Below, in pieces: positions 22,167 through 33,299 of a stretch of DNA of 64,000 nucleotides. Under the pieces are notes generated by a model. The model did not search any database and was not told the origin of the DNA. It saw only the letters and a program-made list of their open reading frames with translations. Position 1 is the first letter of the stretch; each line of letters begins with the position of its first letter. This DNA comes from Nectonema munidae. Lineage: Eukaryota; Nematomorpha; Nectonematoida; Nectonematidae. Location of the stretch: positions 603,501-667,500 of the forward strand of contig JAUIRK010001006.1 in NCBI GenBank assembly GCA_030549495.1, given 5' to 3'. Both the position numbers and the translations under genes were made by a program.

Positions 22167-24598
22167 CACTGGTCAACAAATTTTTATTTTTTTTCTTTGG
22201 CAGACCATCTAGGAGTGTTTTCTGGGGTTTTGAAGGTCGCTGATTACGAATATAACATTGGTTTTGTCTGATTGGCTCTAGTTTAGAAGATACTGATAGC
22301 CTCAAATAAGCCTAAACTGCTAAAATTCTCCCTGAAATACTTCAATATAGAAGCAGTAAATAATAATATCAGAAAATACATAATAATTATTATGTATGTA
22401 GTGTTTTTAAAACAGTATTTAAGAATTTTCTTTTTAATTCTTTTCCTTTTTTATTCCAGAGTTGAAAATGAGTTCCAGAGAGAAAATGAGTTCTTCTAAA
22501 AGACGTTGTAGATATGAACCGGATGTCTTTTGTTACATCTGTGGACAGTATATGATGGCACAACAAAAGAGGAATATTACAGACTTTGTCAAGAGGGCGT
22601 ACAAAGCATACTTCGATATGAAACTAGGTGACCAAGATAAGTCTTGGGCCCCACATATGGTGTGCAAAACCTGTGTAGAAAGTCTCCGCGGTTGGACCAA
22701 TGGTAAGCTGAAGTTGAAGTTTGCTGTACCAATGGTGTGGAGAGAGCCCAAGAATCATTTTGATGACTGCTACTTCTGTATCAATGATATGACGGGGTTT
22801 AACAAGCACAAGAAAGCAAATTGGCAGTATCCGAGCCTGGATTCTGCTATCCGTCCTGTTGCGCACTCTGAGGATCTACCTGTGCCTGTTTTCACCAGTC
22901 TGCCTGAAATCGATGAAACCGAAGAGATTCCAGCTGATCTTTCAATATCAAGTGGTGATAGCTGTAGTGACTATGAAGAACCCTCAAATGGCCCTCAGCT
23001 TTTCAATCAATCTGAACTTAATGACCTAGTGCGAGACCTTTGTTTGTCGAAGGAGCAGTCTGAAGTTCTTGCATCACGACTCCAAGAGAAAAACATTCTT
23101 GATTCTGGCACAAAAGTAACATACTATAGGACAAGGGAAGGCAGCTTGCTTCGTTTCTTTTCTAAAGAAGATGACCTGGTCTTTTGTAATGACGTTTCTG
23201 CACTTCTTAACTGCATGGGGATCTCGTCATATGACCCAGCAGATTGGCGTCTCTTTATAGATAGCTCGAAATCAAGTCTAAAAGTTGTACTTTTGCATAA
23301 TGGCAATAAGTTTGCTCCTGTACCAATTGGCCATTCTACCAAGATGAAAGAAGAGTATGATGGTATCCAATTTGTTCTTGAAAAACTAAATTACAACACT
23401 CATAAATGGCTGATTTGTGTGGACTTGAAAATGGTGAATTTTCTGCTTGGTCAGCAAAGTGGGTACACAAAGTATCCCTGCTTTCTTTGTTTGTGGGATA
23501 GCAGAGCAAGAAACCAGCACTGGAGAAGGGAGAACTGGCCAGAACGAGAAAGTCTCGAAGTCGGCACAGCCAACGTCATCAATGAGCCTTTGGTACCCAG
23601 GGATAGAATCATCTTCCCTCCATTGCACATAAAACTAGGGCTCATGAAGCAGTTTGTTAAGGCGTTGAACAAAGATGGGGATTGCTTCAAGTACATATGC
23701 AGGCAATTTCCAGGTCTTTCCATCGAAAAAGCTAAAGGTGGCATCTTCAATGGACCTCAGATTCGAACGCTCATGAGGGATTCTGACTTCACTAATCATA
23801 TGAACAGGGTTGAGTTAAATGCTTGGGTGTCCTTCACAGATGTAGTGACAAACTTTTTGGGAAATCACAAAGCTGATAATTACAAGCAATTGGTCCGTAA
23901 GATGCTTACTGCATACGAAAAACTAGGGGCAAATGTGAGCATTAAAGTTCATTTCTTGTTTAGCCACCTCGACAGATTTCCTGGTAATCTTGGTGATTAC
24001 AGTGAGGAGCAAGGAGAGAGATTCCATCAAGACATCAAAACAATGGAAGAGAGGTATCAAGGCAAATGGGATGAGCACATGATGGCAGACTACTGCTGGA
24101 ACCTTTTGAGAGACTGTCCGAAAGTTGCTCACAAGCGAAAATCGTATAAACGTCAATTTCACTTTTGTGAATAAAATATTGTTTTGTGTGTTCATTGTAA
24201 CTAAGAATCTAGTGTATAATAAATGCTTTGCATTAAAATTCAGTAAATTTTTAGCAAATTTTTTGTATATTCTCGAAATCTATGAAAAGTGTTCAGTTAT
24301 TATAGGATAAATGAAATGATGTTATATCTAACTTAACTTGTTAGATTGAGATTTTACACTGTCTTTGTGGTTTTAGATTATCATAAAAATCAATATCTGA
24401 CATTTTTGCACTATTTAGCCGTTTTTTGTACGTTTAGTTATGGTCGCGAATGGGTGATTTCAGACGAACGACCCCCCTGTGATATCTCCAAAACTAGAGC
24501 CAACTTGAAAAAACAAATGTCAGATTCGGATTCAGCGCCCTTGAAAACCCCAGAAACCAGTCTCACTTTGCCTGCCAAAAATATTGTGTTGACCAGTG
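22167..24598 (+). mobile_element. Complete DNA transposon, TIR CACTGGTCAACA, TAA duplication
   Basis: Both ends carry CACTGGTCAACA (inverted at the right end). The similarity of the two ends continues inward for about 130 bp with gaps, sharing blocks such as TTTGGCAG, TTCTGGGGTTTT and TTGGCTCTAGTTT. The flanks are TAA at 22164-22166 and at 24599-24601, a 3-bp target duplication. The 2.43-kb body holds one uninterrupted ORF. Everything needed for an autonomous element appears to be present. Diverged, broken relatives are at 56440-57110, 57420-59319 and 62310-62660. A 3-bp TAA duplication resembles PIF/Harbinger-type targets (TWA), but the protein does not look like Harbinger. Confidence 0.85.
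22468..24174 (+). CDS. Intact transposase-like protein, 568 aa, unassigned family
   Basis: Single ORF of the transposon at 22167-24598. The ATG at 22468 is chosen over a TTG two codons earlier. An AG acceptor-like site (TTTTTATTCCAG) just upstream suggests a 5' untranslated intron. The N-terminus has paired cysteines (CYICGQ, CKTCVESLRG) and a third pair in CYFCINDMTG, likely zinc-binding and DNA-binding. An acidic linker follows. The core has candidate catalytic residues: Asp 265 in LFIDSSKSSLK, Asp 319 in ICVDLKMVNF followed by a CFLCLWD cysteine pair, and Glu 517 in EQGERFHQDIKTMEERY. Spacing is 53 and about 197 residues. Proteins of this kind occur as unnamed ORFs in animal genomes, but I cannot name the superfamily. 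No stops or frameshifts. Confidence 0.8.
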   Translation: MSSREKMSSSKRRCRYEPDVFCYICGQYMMAQQKRNITDFVKRAYKAYFDMKLGDQDKSWAPHMVCKTCVESLRGWTNGKLKLKFAVPMVWREPKNHFDDCYFCINDMTGFNKHKKANWQYPSLDSAIRPVAHSEDLPVPVFTSLPEIDETEEIPADLSISSGDSCSDYEEPSNGPQLFNQSELNDLVRDLCLSKEQSEVLASRLQEKNILDSGTKVTYYRTREGSLLRFFSKEDDLVFCNDVSALLNCMGISSYDPADWRLFIDSSKSSLKVVLLHNGNKFAPVPIGHSTKMKEEYDGIQFVLEKLNYNTHKWLICVDLKMVNFLLGQQSGYTKYPCFLCLWDSRARNQHWRRENWPERESLEVGTANVINEPLVPRDRIIFPPLHIKLGLMKQFVKALNKDGDCFKYICRQFPGLSIEKAKGGIFNGPQIRTLMRDSDFTNHMNRVELNAWVSFTDVVTNFLGNHKADNYKQLVRKMLTAYEKLGANVSIKVHFLFSHLDRFPGNLGDYSEEQGERFHQDIKTMEERYQGKWDEHMMADYCWNLLRDCPKVAHKRKSYKRQFHFCE

Positions 24599-24601
24599 TA
24601 A

Positions 24602-25790
24602 TACATTTTCCAATACCTAATTTTGCAAAATAACAATACTGACTTGACTGCAAAACTATTATTATAAACATTTTTTGCTGGTAATTTTTTATAAACTACC
24701 TTTTCCATTAAAAACTATTATACATATGCATAAGTTTAAAATTTTCGATTCTAAAAAAAAAGGAAAAAATTTATTTATAAAAAGGCTATTTTGATATCAA
24801 TTCTGTCATTAAGGTATTTAAGAAAATCAATTTTATATGAAAACTGTTTTTTGTGAGAATGAACATACGATAGAAAAATGTATTTTCAAGAAAAATTGGA
24901 AATAAATTACAAAAAAACTAAGCAATGCTGAAAAAATCGTAAAGTGGTGATATTTTTAAGACAAATGAGTTAATTTAGTAAATAAAGTGTGAAATGGTAT
25001 AATAATAATTTGGACAAGTTTGTAGAAATGTTTAATTGCAAGTTGATTTAGTTATGAATTAATCATACTCAAAAACAGTTTTTTAATTTTGAAATCAATA
25101 AAAAATAGCGTAATAAAATGGACAATTAGCTGAATTTGGCACAACTGTCTGTTTGATATAATTCTTTTTATTAGATTTATAAGTTCAATTAAAATTAAAT
25201 TAAATTTTGATAATGAATCATAGATATCACTCATAAAATAAAATAAGTGATATATATGATTCTTTAACAAAATATTATTTTTATTTAATAATTATTTCAA
25301 AAATTTTACAGAAAATTTGATTGGATATAGAAAAATTTCGTTTTTTCATTCACATAATAATTTTCAAAAAAAGAAGGTCTAAAAATTGATTTTCTTAAAA
25401 TTTTACTCACAAAATTCTAATAACAAAAATTCCACCCACGAAAAAAATTGATTGAGATTAAAAATTTTAAGCCAAAGGTTTCTACTACACGTGGGAACTT
25501 ATTTTATATTTATATTCATATTAAAATATTAACATGAAAAATTAAAAAAATTTTCACAAAAATAAAAAAAATAGGGTGTTCTTCAATCAGTGTATAATTC
25601 AAGGATTATTTTTAAAGACAAAATTTTAAGTTCTCAAACGTGGCCAGCAAATCATTTATGTACAGAAAAAAAAATTAGCTTGCCATTATTTTAATAGCGT
25701 ATTTGTCGAGGTTATCTGATTTAAAAATCAAGCAACCCCATATTCTAACTTAGCCTTCTAAGACCCGTGTTAAATTGATAAAATCCTATA
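24602..25790. other. AT-rich spacer upstream of the TIKI exon
   Basis: No coding region recognised. If the exon at 25802 is preceded by a signal-peptide exon it is not obvious here; it may lie before the transposon or in this stretch in a form too short to call. Confidence 0.4.
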
Positions 25791-25801
25791 ATTTATTTTA
25801 G

Positions 25802-26195
25802 TCTATGAAACAGAATGAAGACACCTACGCGAACAAACCTCTACCATACACTTGGCAAATAAACGGTCAAAACTCTTCATCCTACATTGTTGGAACTGTT
25901 CATACGCCATACACACTAATTTCTCAGAATTTTCTAAATAGAATGATTGCAATCATTCAAAATTCTGAGAAAATTTATTTCGAATTAGATTTGAGCAACC
26001 CAAACACACTCCAAGTTCTTTTAAAGTGTCAATTAAATGATTCATCACAGCAATTGGTCGACCTCATTCCTAGACTTCTCTTTGAAAAGATAAAATCCTA
26101 CCTTAACCACGTTAAAATCAAAATGAAGGATTGGATCCAAACTGAAGAAAAAGTACTCAAGCAAACATCTCTACTAATTTACAATATAATAACTG
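25802..26195 (+). CDS. TIKI/TraB-family metalloprotease, exon with first GxxH
   Basis: Follows an acceptor (ATAATTTATTTTAG) and ends at the donor ACTG|GTATGA. It encodes PLPYTWQINGQNSSSYIVGT then VHTPYT, with the first GxxH metal-binding motif (GTVH), and IYFELDLSNPNTLQVLLKCQ with the conserved Glu. LVDLIPRLLFEKIKSYLNHV follows. These match the N-terminal catalytic half of TIKI proteins (TRABD2A/B), membrane-anchored proteases that in vertebrates cleave the N-terminus of Wnt ligands; that role here is inferred. The first Met in the exon is at 25805, but the acceptor suggests an upstream exon carrying the expected signal peptide. The exon ends in phase 1, matching the next exon. Confidence 0.85.
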
Positions 26196-26569
26196 GTATG
26201 AAATAATTCAGACCTTCTATCTATTTTTATTACTTAGCGTTCTAGAGAAAGAGTTCTTGAAAAGAAATTCCGAGATTTTTAATAGTGGCCTTGAAATAAC
26301 GGTTAACTTTTTTGTCTGACATCACGGTCTGGCAGTTCATTTTTAACTTGATAATGGTTCACCGGTCAACAAGTGTCTTCAACTGTCAAGTTATCGGAGC
26401 ACGAAAGTAAAGAACTTCCAAAAATATTGGTATATACAAAGAGAAACGATTATTTATATCAAGAAAAAACTTTTCATGTGTGATTGACCCATCGAATTAA
26501 TTAACGTTAATTAACGATTTAACCTTGTCGATTATAAACTTCTATAATTATACTTTAAAAATTATAAAA

Positions 26570-26700
26570 AAGTAAGATTGCTGATGCGCTGTCGTCCCGC
26601 TTTCGATTCTCCTTCGCGATATCTGTATCATCTGTTCAGTTATGGAAGAATATTCTTCCCCTTGGATGCGATATGCAAAACTAAAAGAATAAAAAAATCC
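26570..26700 (+). repeat. SINE-like repeat, copy in TIKI intron 1
   Basis: GCTTTCGATTCTCC resembles a tRNA B box (GGTTCGATTCC), and is followed by ATCATCTGTTCAGTTATGGA and AGAATATTCTTCCCCTTGGA. The same body recurs at 50918-51017, 55330-55400 and 57118-57217. A tRNA-like head plus a shared body suggests a SINE family. Ends and target duplication are not clear. Confidence 0.4.
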
Positions 26701-27840
26701 TGAAAGAAACAATTGGAAAGTTTGTACTAAAAACTGGTTCGCCATTATAAAGGAAGGAGCCGTATTCCAAAATATGATTATTGCTACTAAAATTCGTTTG
26801 TAAAGAGGGATAAAACTTTTAGTATTTGTCATTTGTTTCAAAAAGTTGCGGTCAAGAAAGTTATGGCAGTTTAAAAGACATTTTTTGATAACTGACATCT
26901 AACTTATATTATACAGAGCTCAAAATATGAGCTAATTAGCCCTCCTTGCTAATCTAAATCGTTTGACGTATCGATTTTTCTTCTTTCCTCTCTTTGTAGA
27001 TTTTTTAAAATCGTTTAATCGACCACAGAGTATCATTGCAAAAATAATACAAAAATTACATTTCAGATACATTCTACAAAAATCTATTCATCGCATCAAA
27101 TACCAAGATTGATTAGAACACATACTCAATATATATCGCGTCATTAAATCCTTTGATTCTAAGGTTCTCCCTTACAATGGTCTAATGCCTACCACTGCCT
27201 CTGATTTTATGAACATGCATGCGTAAACAAAACAGGCAAAAAATGGACATACATGCATCAAGGGTATCAGAAAAAATGAAAAAGAGAATTTCATTTGGCA
27301 CTCATACAAATTTAGTCAAATGTTAGATAATAAGTAAGTTGACAAAAGAATTTTTATCTAAAAGTCCTTTGATTGGATGTAGACCACTCACCTGTTTAAA
27401 TAAGTTTCATTGATATCTCCACTCAATTTTTAGTAAAGCTTATCCATTGTGTTCAATTATAAATCAATTTATAGATATAACAAATAGTGTGTGTAATTTA
27501 ATACAAAAATATGCAAAATCTGAGGCGTGCGTTCTACATTCAATGGAAAATGTTTAGAATAGCTCATTTTATTTTTAAATGCCAAAAATAGATAACAATC
27601 AGTGTCAAAATAATATTTTTTATTTTTGGAACATTCTAATGCAGTGATTCCCAAACTTCGGGCATGACCCTGATTGGGGTCACAAGCTTTTTTCTAGAGG
27701 TCATGGGGCGTCCAAGATTTTGAAGAATTTTTGTTATGATATTTAGGGATTATTCTTTTTTAATTTTATATTTAGATTGTGTCTTACGCAGTGACGTCTA
27801 TAAAGATGAACTACTTCTTTTTTTTAGGAAATCGTGTTAA

Positions 27841-29215
27841 CCCTATTTGTGCTGGGCTAAATTTGTTCGCACAAGTGCTGGGGCGTAAAGTACCCCCCCC
27901 CCCCTATTTTTCTCAGATATTAATAAGTTTTTATAAATATTTTTAATTTTAATATATTTCAACTATTCTGAATTCAGTGGTGATGTCCATTTTTTATCAA
28001 AAACAATTAAACCTTTCAAAAAATTGATTTATATTTGACAGCTCATCTCAAAAAGAAACATTTTATCCAAATAATTATATAAAATTTTTATACCCATATA
28101 CCCATTTTCAAGTACGCTGTGTTTACTGGTGATATTCGTTTTTTAATGAAAATCAGTCAAACCGACAAAAAAAATTTTAATATGACAGCCCATGTCAAAA
28201 TTAAAATTTTTATTCTTATAAAATTTTTTATACATATATACCCGCTTTTAAGTATGTAGAATTTAATGGTGATGTTCATTTTTTATGAAATCAATAAAAG
28301 CTGTCAAAAAATTTGATTAAACCTATAAATCAATGTCAAATATATGAACTTCAAAATAAATTCTACTTGCAGTATTTCTCTGCTAATTATTTTCTTAATT
28401 TATTTAATAAACCAACTTTAGGTGTAATTCACTCAAAATTTTTCATTTGTCAGTAAATTATGTATATCGATAGGACGACCTCCATCATTTTGGCAACAAA
28501 TTCGTTATCGGCTCGTAGTCTCTACATCATATCTTCTATACTTTACAGTATGTAATTTTGCTATTCATTCTATGATGATCTTTTCTTGATAGCTCTTTTT
28601 TCATTATATATTTATTTTCTTCTATGTGTGTTTGAGAAAAACTTTTTTTAAGGATTTATTTTGAACAGATTTTTCCTCCTTCGAAGCATTCTGATTAAGG
28701 ACAAATAAATAAACGTATAAAACACTTATAGGTATTTTCAAATCCTAAATGTAAAATATGAGTCCAGAAATGAAACCAGCATGATCGATTTGGTATAAAA
28801 ACTAATATTTTATGTAAAATTTGAAGAAATATTTCTTTATATATATTTCTGATCAATCAAAATTTTGATAGACATTTTCTAAAAAGTAGCCAGGATTATT
28901 GAAAATTTTTTATATAAAGTGTTATGCGCTCAAAACTGTATATAATTATAAATTTTCAGGGTAATATATAATAGAAACCCTAAGTTATAAGGTTAACTAC
29001 AGATAATGTCAAAATTTTGATTAAAAATTTTAATTTTGGATTTTGATTGACAGTTTCGGATAAGACAGGCTCATTCAAATACCATGAAAATGGTATTAAA
29101 AGATGCAGCTAGCGATTTTAGAAAGAGTCGCGAAATTTGAAGGGATATGATTCAGCCAATTTTGTACAATTAAATTTTTAGTTAATAGGGGGGGGGGTGT
29201 AAAACACTAATAGGG
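27841..29215. mobile_element. TTAA-flanked non-autonomous element, copy 2
   Basis: 1,375 bp, from CCCTATTTGTGCTGGG to CACTAATAGGG, flanked by TTAA at 27837-27840 and 29216-29219. It is the reverse orientation of copy 1: poly-C terminus, two to three array-A units (27960-28320), the unique middle, then a single array-B unit near 28725-28860. It is inserted in a hAT element and is younger than it. Confidence 0.85.
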
Positions 29216-29219
29216 TTAA

Positions 29220-29560
29220 GTGTTCAGCAATGGGCCTGATCGTTCGACTATTTTCGTTAATAATGCTTCATATTTTGTTTTGAAGACGTCGAAAAAAAGT
29301 CCTAGAGCGAAAGTTTTCATAACTTTGGGCTCTCATCCATGGTGAAGAATACTTCAGTTGCTGCAGGAGAAAAAATCTGCAAGATAACCCTTGCTAATGA
29401 GAGCCTTAAACCCTTCAAGCTGAAGGAGAACCTCAACCAAGGGCATTCAGAATTGGCAACTAAGGGTTTGGCCCACTTTAAAATAAAGAACAGCAGCTAA
29501 AACGATCGTGATTAGATAATAGGACATTGTTTATGCTTTGAATGAATTTTCCTGGAGTGC
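29220..29560 (+). pseudogene. hAT BED-finger remnant
   Basis: Plus-strand sequence GEKICKITLANESLKPFKLK followed by ENLNQGHSELATKGLAHFKI corresponds to the zinc-finger segment of ZBED5-like hAT transposases (family pattern: cysteines, then KPSKLKRHL, H, and PLEFFKRK). It is decayed and truncated, with no catalytic domain behind it. Confidence 0.45.
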
Positions 29561-29975
29561 CCAGATATCAGGATTTGACAAGGTCGTTGGTGAAGAATCA
29601 CTTTCAGAGGAGCTGCAACGAGATATCAAAGAAGTCAAGCTCCTAAAAAGAATTTGGAAACTATTTTCATGAGAATCATGCAAATGAGAAGAATCTTTTG
29701 GGTGAACTTTGGACATTTCACTACTTACAACAGAAATTCCTGGAGCTCATTGACAACAGCTCAGCCAAACATGATTTTTAGGAACAACAACAGTTCAACA
29801 GCTGTCCGATTTTCCTAAAACTAGCGAATTCGTCCTTAATATTCTCTTTCTTTTCTCATCGTCTTCTGGTCTATTGAAAATGAGTACATTTTCAGAAGGC
29901 TTATAAAGGTAGAGGTCATGGTAGATTTTGTACTACTGAAAACGGTCACATAGTAGAAAAGTTTTGGAACCACTG

Positions 29976-30860
29976 TCCTAGTGCATATTTATGTATGTCA
30001 CTTCTACTTCTTTCTTTTCTGCACGTTATTTTTTTAGCAACTATTAGAGAAGAAATATTTTGAGAATAGTTGAAGTCGAATTCAAAGTTTCAAAGTATTC
30101 CTTGTAAAATGTAAAAAAAACTTGCTGTCATAGTTCCCACACCAACGTACACGCAAATGGTAACCGAAAGAAAAAGTGATTTTTGTGTGACATAATAATA
30201 TCACTGCATAACACAGAGCCAAACTCTTATAAAAAGTTCTTAACACACAATTCCTTGCTACTTCTTTTTAAATACTGTTTGCAATTTAGTTTTTGTAGCA
30301 CAACAATTTAACCTAAAGTTCGCGTATACTTATCATAACATCAAAATAAATATTAATTTTAAGACCCTCTTATCTCAAGGACACAATGGTTGTTAGGTGT
30401 ACTCTCATCCTAATTGTTGAAAATCAGGCGTTGGATACCTAAGAAAAAATTATAAAAAGACCCCTATAATTAAACTCACAAAAGACTGCCATTAACGGTG
30501 AACTTAATACGAGCATATAGTCAAACAACTGAATTTTTTTAAACAGTTAAAAGGTATTCCAATTAAGGAAAACAAACAGTTTTGTAAAAAACATTGTTGA
30601 TGAACTACACAATTTAGTATCCTTTTTTAGTTAAAAATTAAATAATATCCCTACTAAATTATGTATTTCATCAATAATGTTTATTTTTTTGGAAAGTACA
30701 GACTGTCTATTGCTAAATTTTCTAAATGTGTACTTCAAATCTATTGAAATAATTGAATTTTTATAGGTATCAAAAGTAATTTTCTGAGGGGCTCAACTTA
30801 TAGTCAGGTGGAGGACAACAGAAATTTAGGACTAATATAGGAAATAAAGAAAACTAGTAT
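29976..30860. other. TIKI intron 1, no feature seen
   Basis: Plain AT-rich intronic DNA between the nested hAT element and the TIR-element remnant. No exon or RNA gene was recognised. Confidence 0.4.
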
Positions 30861-30865
30861 TAATA

Positions 30866-31485
30866 TATTAAGAGAAAAAATTAAAATCACCTACTATTTA
30901 GATTAGTAATGCTGTTTTAGGCATTAGTAAACGATGACTTTACTAACTTTATTAATTACGGCTGCTAATTTTGCTATTTCCACAGATATAAGTAAATAAA
31001 ACCCAAGACAGGTAAGTCTTTATTTTCTTCAATGTCAGAAAATGTGAATTAATAGCAGACACATCATGCACTCATGAAGACAGAGACGACCTCCTTTTAA
31101 GTATAGAAACACAAATTTAGATGACATTAAATGTAAAGATATATTTTGTTAGGGATATTCTTTTGAAAAACTTTAATTTTGGAAAAAAGAGTTATGAATA
31201 TTGTTCATTTAAGTGTGTTTGTTTAATTTTCAAAGTTGATTTCTTGTAACTTTACTCAAATGCTTATTAGATTAAAAATAGGACAGTTCTTAACTACTTT
31301 TTTATCATTGAAATTTATCCAGAAATACTTACTTTTTTAATCATTTATAAAAAAAAAGTCAAAACTATTGGGCTTAACTTTTACTAATCTTCGTGGTAGG
31401 TTGCACATTCAAACTGCAAAACACATCAGTGAATTTTAGGACAAAAGCCTTTACTAATTAAGTTAGTAAGTGTAAATTTTTTTTT
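30866..31485 (+). mobile_element. TIR element remnant, sister of the 52853-53617 element
   Basis: Collinear with the element at 52853-53617: GAGAAAAAATTAAAATCACC, then ATTTAGATTAGTAATG, ACGATGACTTTACTAACTT, ATGCACTCATGAAGA, and a right part with GGTAGGTTGCAC and TTACTAATTAAGTTAGTAAG. The first bases of its CACTG end are lost. Its right end passes straight into the 107-bp tandem array, which is built from end-like sequence of the same element. Confidence 0.7.
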
Positions 31486-32664
31486 CTAGTTTACTTAGTT
31501 AGTTACACGTAAGCGTTGAGAAACCTTATGATCTCATAAGTGAACATTTGGGCAAGAGATTTACTAATTTTAAGTGGCACTAATTTTTTTTTTCTAGTTT
31601 ACTTAGTTAGTTACACGTAAGCGTTGAGAAACCTTATGATCTCATAAGTGAACATTTGGGCAAGAGATTTACTAATTTTAAGTGGCACTAATTTTTTTTT
31701 CTAGTTTACTTAGTTAGTTACACGTAAGCGTTGAGAAACCTTATGATCTCATAAGTGAACATTTGGGCAAGAGATTTACTAATTTTAAGTGGCACTAATT
31801 TTTTTTTCTAGTTTACTTAGTTAGTTACACGTAAGCGTTGAGAAACCTTATGATCTCATAAGTGAACATTTGGGCAAGAGATTTACTAATTTTAAGTGGC
31901 ACTAATTTTTTTTTCTAGTTTACTTAGTTAGTTACACGTAAGCGTTGAGAAACCTTATGATCTCATAAGTGAACATTTGGGCAAGAGATTTACTAATTTT
32001 AAGTGGCACTAATTTTTTTTTCTAGTTTACTTAGTTAGTTACACGTAAGCGTTGAGAAACCTTATGATCTCATAAGTGAACATTTGGGCAAGAGATTTAC
32101 TAATTTTAAGTGGCACTAATTTTTTTTCTAGTTTACTTAGTTAGTTACACGTAAGCGTTGAGAAACCTTATGATCTCATAAGTGAACATTTGGGCAAGAG
32201 ATTTACTAATTTTAAGTGGCACTAATTTTTTTTTTCTAGTTTACTTAGTTAGTTACACGTAAGCGTTGAGAAACCTTATGATCTCATAAGTGAACATTTG
32301 GGCAAGGGATTTACTAATTTTAAGTGGCACTAATTTTTTTTTCTAGTTTACTTAGTTAGTTACACGTAAGCGTTGAGAAACCTTATGATCTCATAAGTGA
32401 ACATTTGGGCAAGAGATTTACTAATTTTAAGTGGCACTAATTTTTTTTTTCTAGTTTACTTAGTTAGTTACACGTAAGCGTTGAGAAACCTTATGATCTC
32501 ATAAGTGAACATTTGGGCAAGGGATTTACTAATTTTAAGTGGCACTAATTTTTTTTTCTAGTTTACTTAGTTAGTTACACGTAAGCGTTGAGAAACCTTA
32601 TGATCTCATAAGTGAACATTTGGGCAAGAGATTTACTAATTTTAAGTGGCACTAATTTTTTTTT
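31486..32664 (+). repeat. 11-copy 107-bp satellite array in TIKI intron 1
   Basis: Eleven head-to-tail units of 106-108 bp, nearly identical except for a T run of 8-10 bases and one G/A difference. Each unit begins CTAGTTTACTTAGTTAG and ends AAGTGGCACTAATTTTTTTT. The latter half resembles the right end of the adjoining TIR element (GACAAGAGCGCTTACTAATT in the sister copy). Units 8 and 10 share a 10-T run and GGGATTT; units 9 and 11 share a 9-T run and GAGATTT, so a two-unit block was itself duplicated. The array stops 52 bp before the TIKI exon at 32717. Confidence 0.95.
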
Positions 32665-32716
32665 GTGCTCCGAAATCGAATATACCTTTTTAGTGACTTA
32701 AAATATAATCTTTTAG

Positions 32717-32913
32717 AAAACTGGGAATATAAAAAGCCAGTTTGGATATTATTTATGTTAAATTACCTCAACCAAAAGAACATCAAATTCGCTTTAACTC
32801 CTGTTCTTGATCTCTACCTGATTAAAAAAGCGAAGGAGCTAGGAAAACATGTGGGAGCGTTAGAAAGTGCAGAACTTCAATGCAAAACGATTGAAAGCCT
32901 GCCTCTGCCTTTG
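32717..32913 (+). CDS. TIKI/TraB-family metalloprotease, second exon seen
   Basis: Acceptor TAATCTTTTAG, donor CTTTG|GTAAGG. The split codon G|AA gives E, then NWEYKKPVWILFMLNYLNQK, ending in SLPLPL. It aligns by eye with the TIKI segment that in vertebrates reads NWERKRPVWVMLMVNSL, and keeps PVLDLYLIKKAKELGK and VGALESAELQC, which correspond to the PVLDLFLA...GAVEKVEEQC region. Ends at a codon boundary (phase 0), matching the next exon. Confidence 0.85.
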
Positions 32914-32967
32914 GTAAGGATCTAAATTTTAATAAACTTTTATAAAATTCCTTAAACCACTAGACTT

Positions 32968-32994
32968 TCGCGCCCCCCCCCCCACCCTCCCCCA
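32968..32994 (+). repeat. C-rich tract
   Basis: A run of about ten C followed by ACCCTCCCCC in intron 2. Similar C or G runs mark the ends of several elements in this window, but no TIR was recognised here. Confidence 0.6.
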
Positions 32995-33299
32995 ATAATT
33001 TTCTATAAGTAAGAGTTGAATGCAGACTTTCGAGTCAAAACATCATGCCAAGCTTGCTCTGAAATTCCTATCAAAAATATTTTACAAACGATGTGAGAGC
33101 TATATAATAATAATAATCCATTGTTTCAATATGCACACAATAAGTAAGCAATGTTTATCACAGTGTCTCAAAGAGCCTTGTAGTATTTTTGAGCAAACAC
33201 ATGTTGATGATCCACCAGATTTTTCTCATCTTCTTCTGTCAGAGTGATTATATTTCTTTTTCTGTCTCCTTCTGTTTTTCTCTTCCGCTCTCTCTGCTA

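Larger units (their letters stand above)
27642..29975 (+). mobile_element. hAT element (CAGTG TIR) carrying a nested TTAA element
   Basis: The left end CAGTGATTCCCAAACTT and the right end GTTTTGGAACCACTG are inverted versions of each other in the style of Charlie/ZBED5 hAT elements. Flanking octamers TTCTAATG and TCCTAGTG agree at six of eight positions, an old 8-bp target duplication. The interior after 29220 keeps a decayed BED-finger region (LANESLKPFKLKENLNQGHS), so it descends from a coding hAT. A TTAA element sits inside it at 27841-29215. Whole unit lies in TIKI intron 1. Confidence 0.75.

Noticed and set aside
23386-23750. Minus-strand frames of 80-99 codons within the intact transposase
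   Set aside because: Shadow frames of the plus-strand ORF with no protein features of their own.
24346-24633. 95-codon plus-strand open frame after the intact transposase
   Set aside because: It overlaps the right TIR of the transposon and is explained by terminal sequence.
31486-32664. CRISPR-like array
   Set aside because: Units are directly contiguous with no unique spacers; it is a eukaryotic satellite in an intron.
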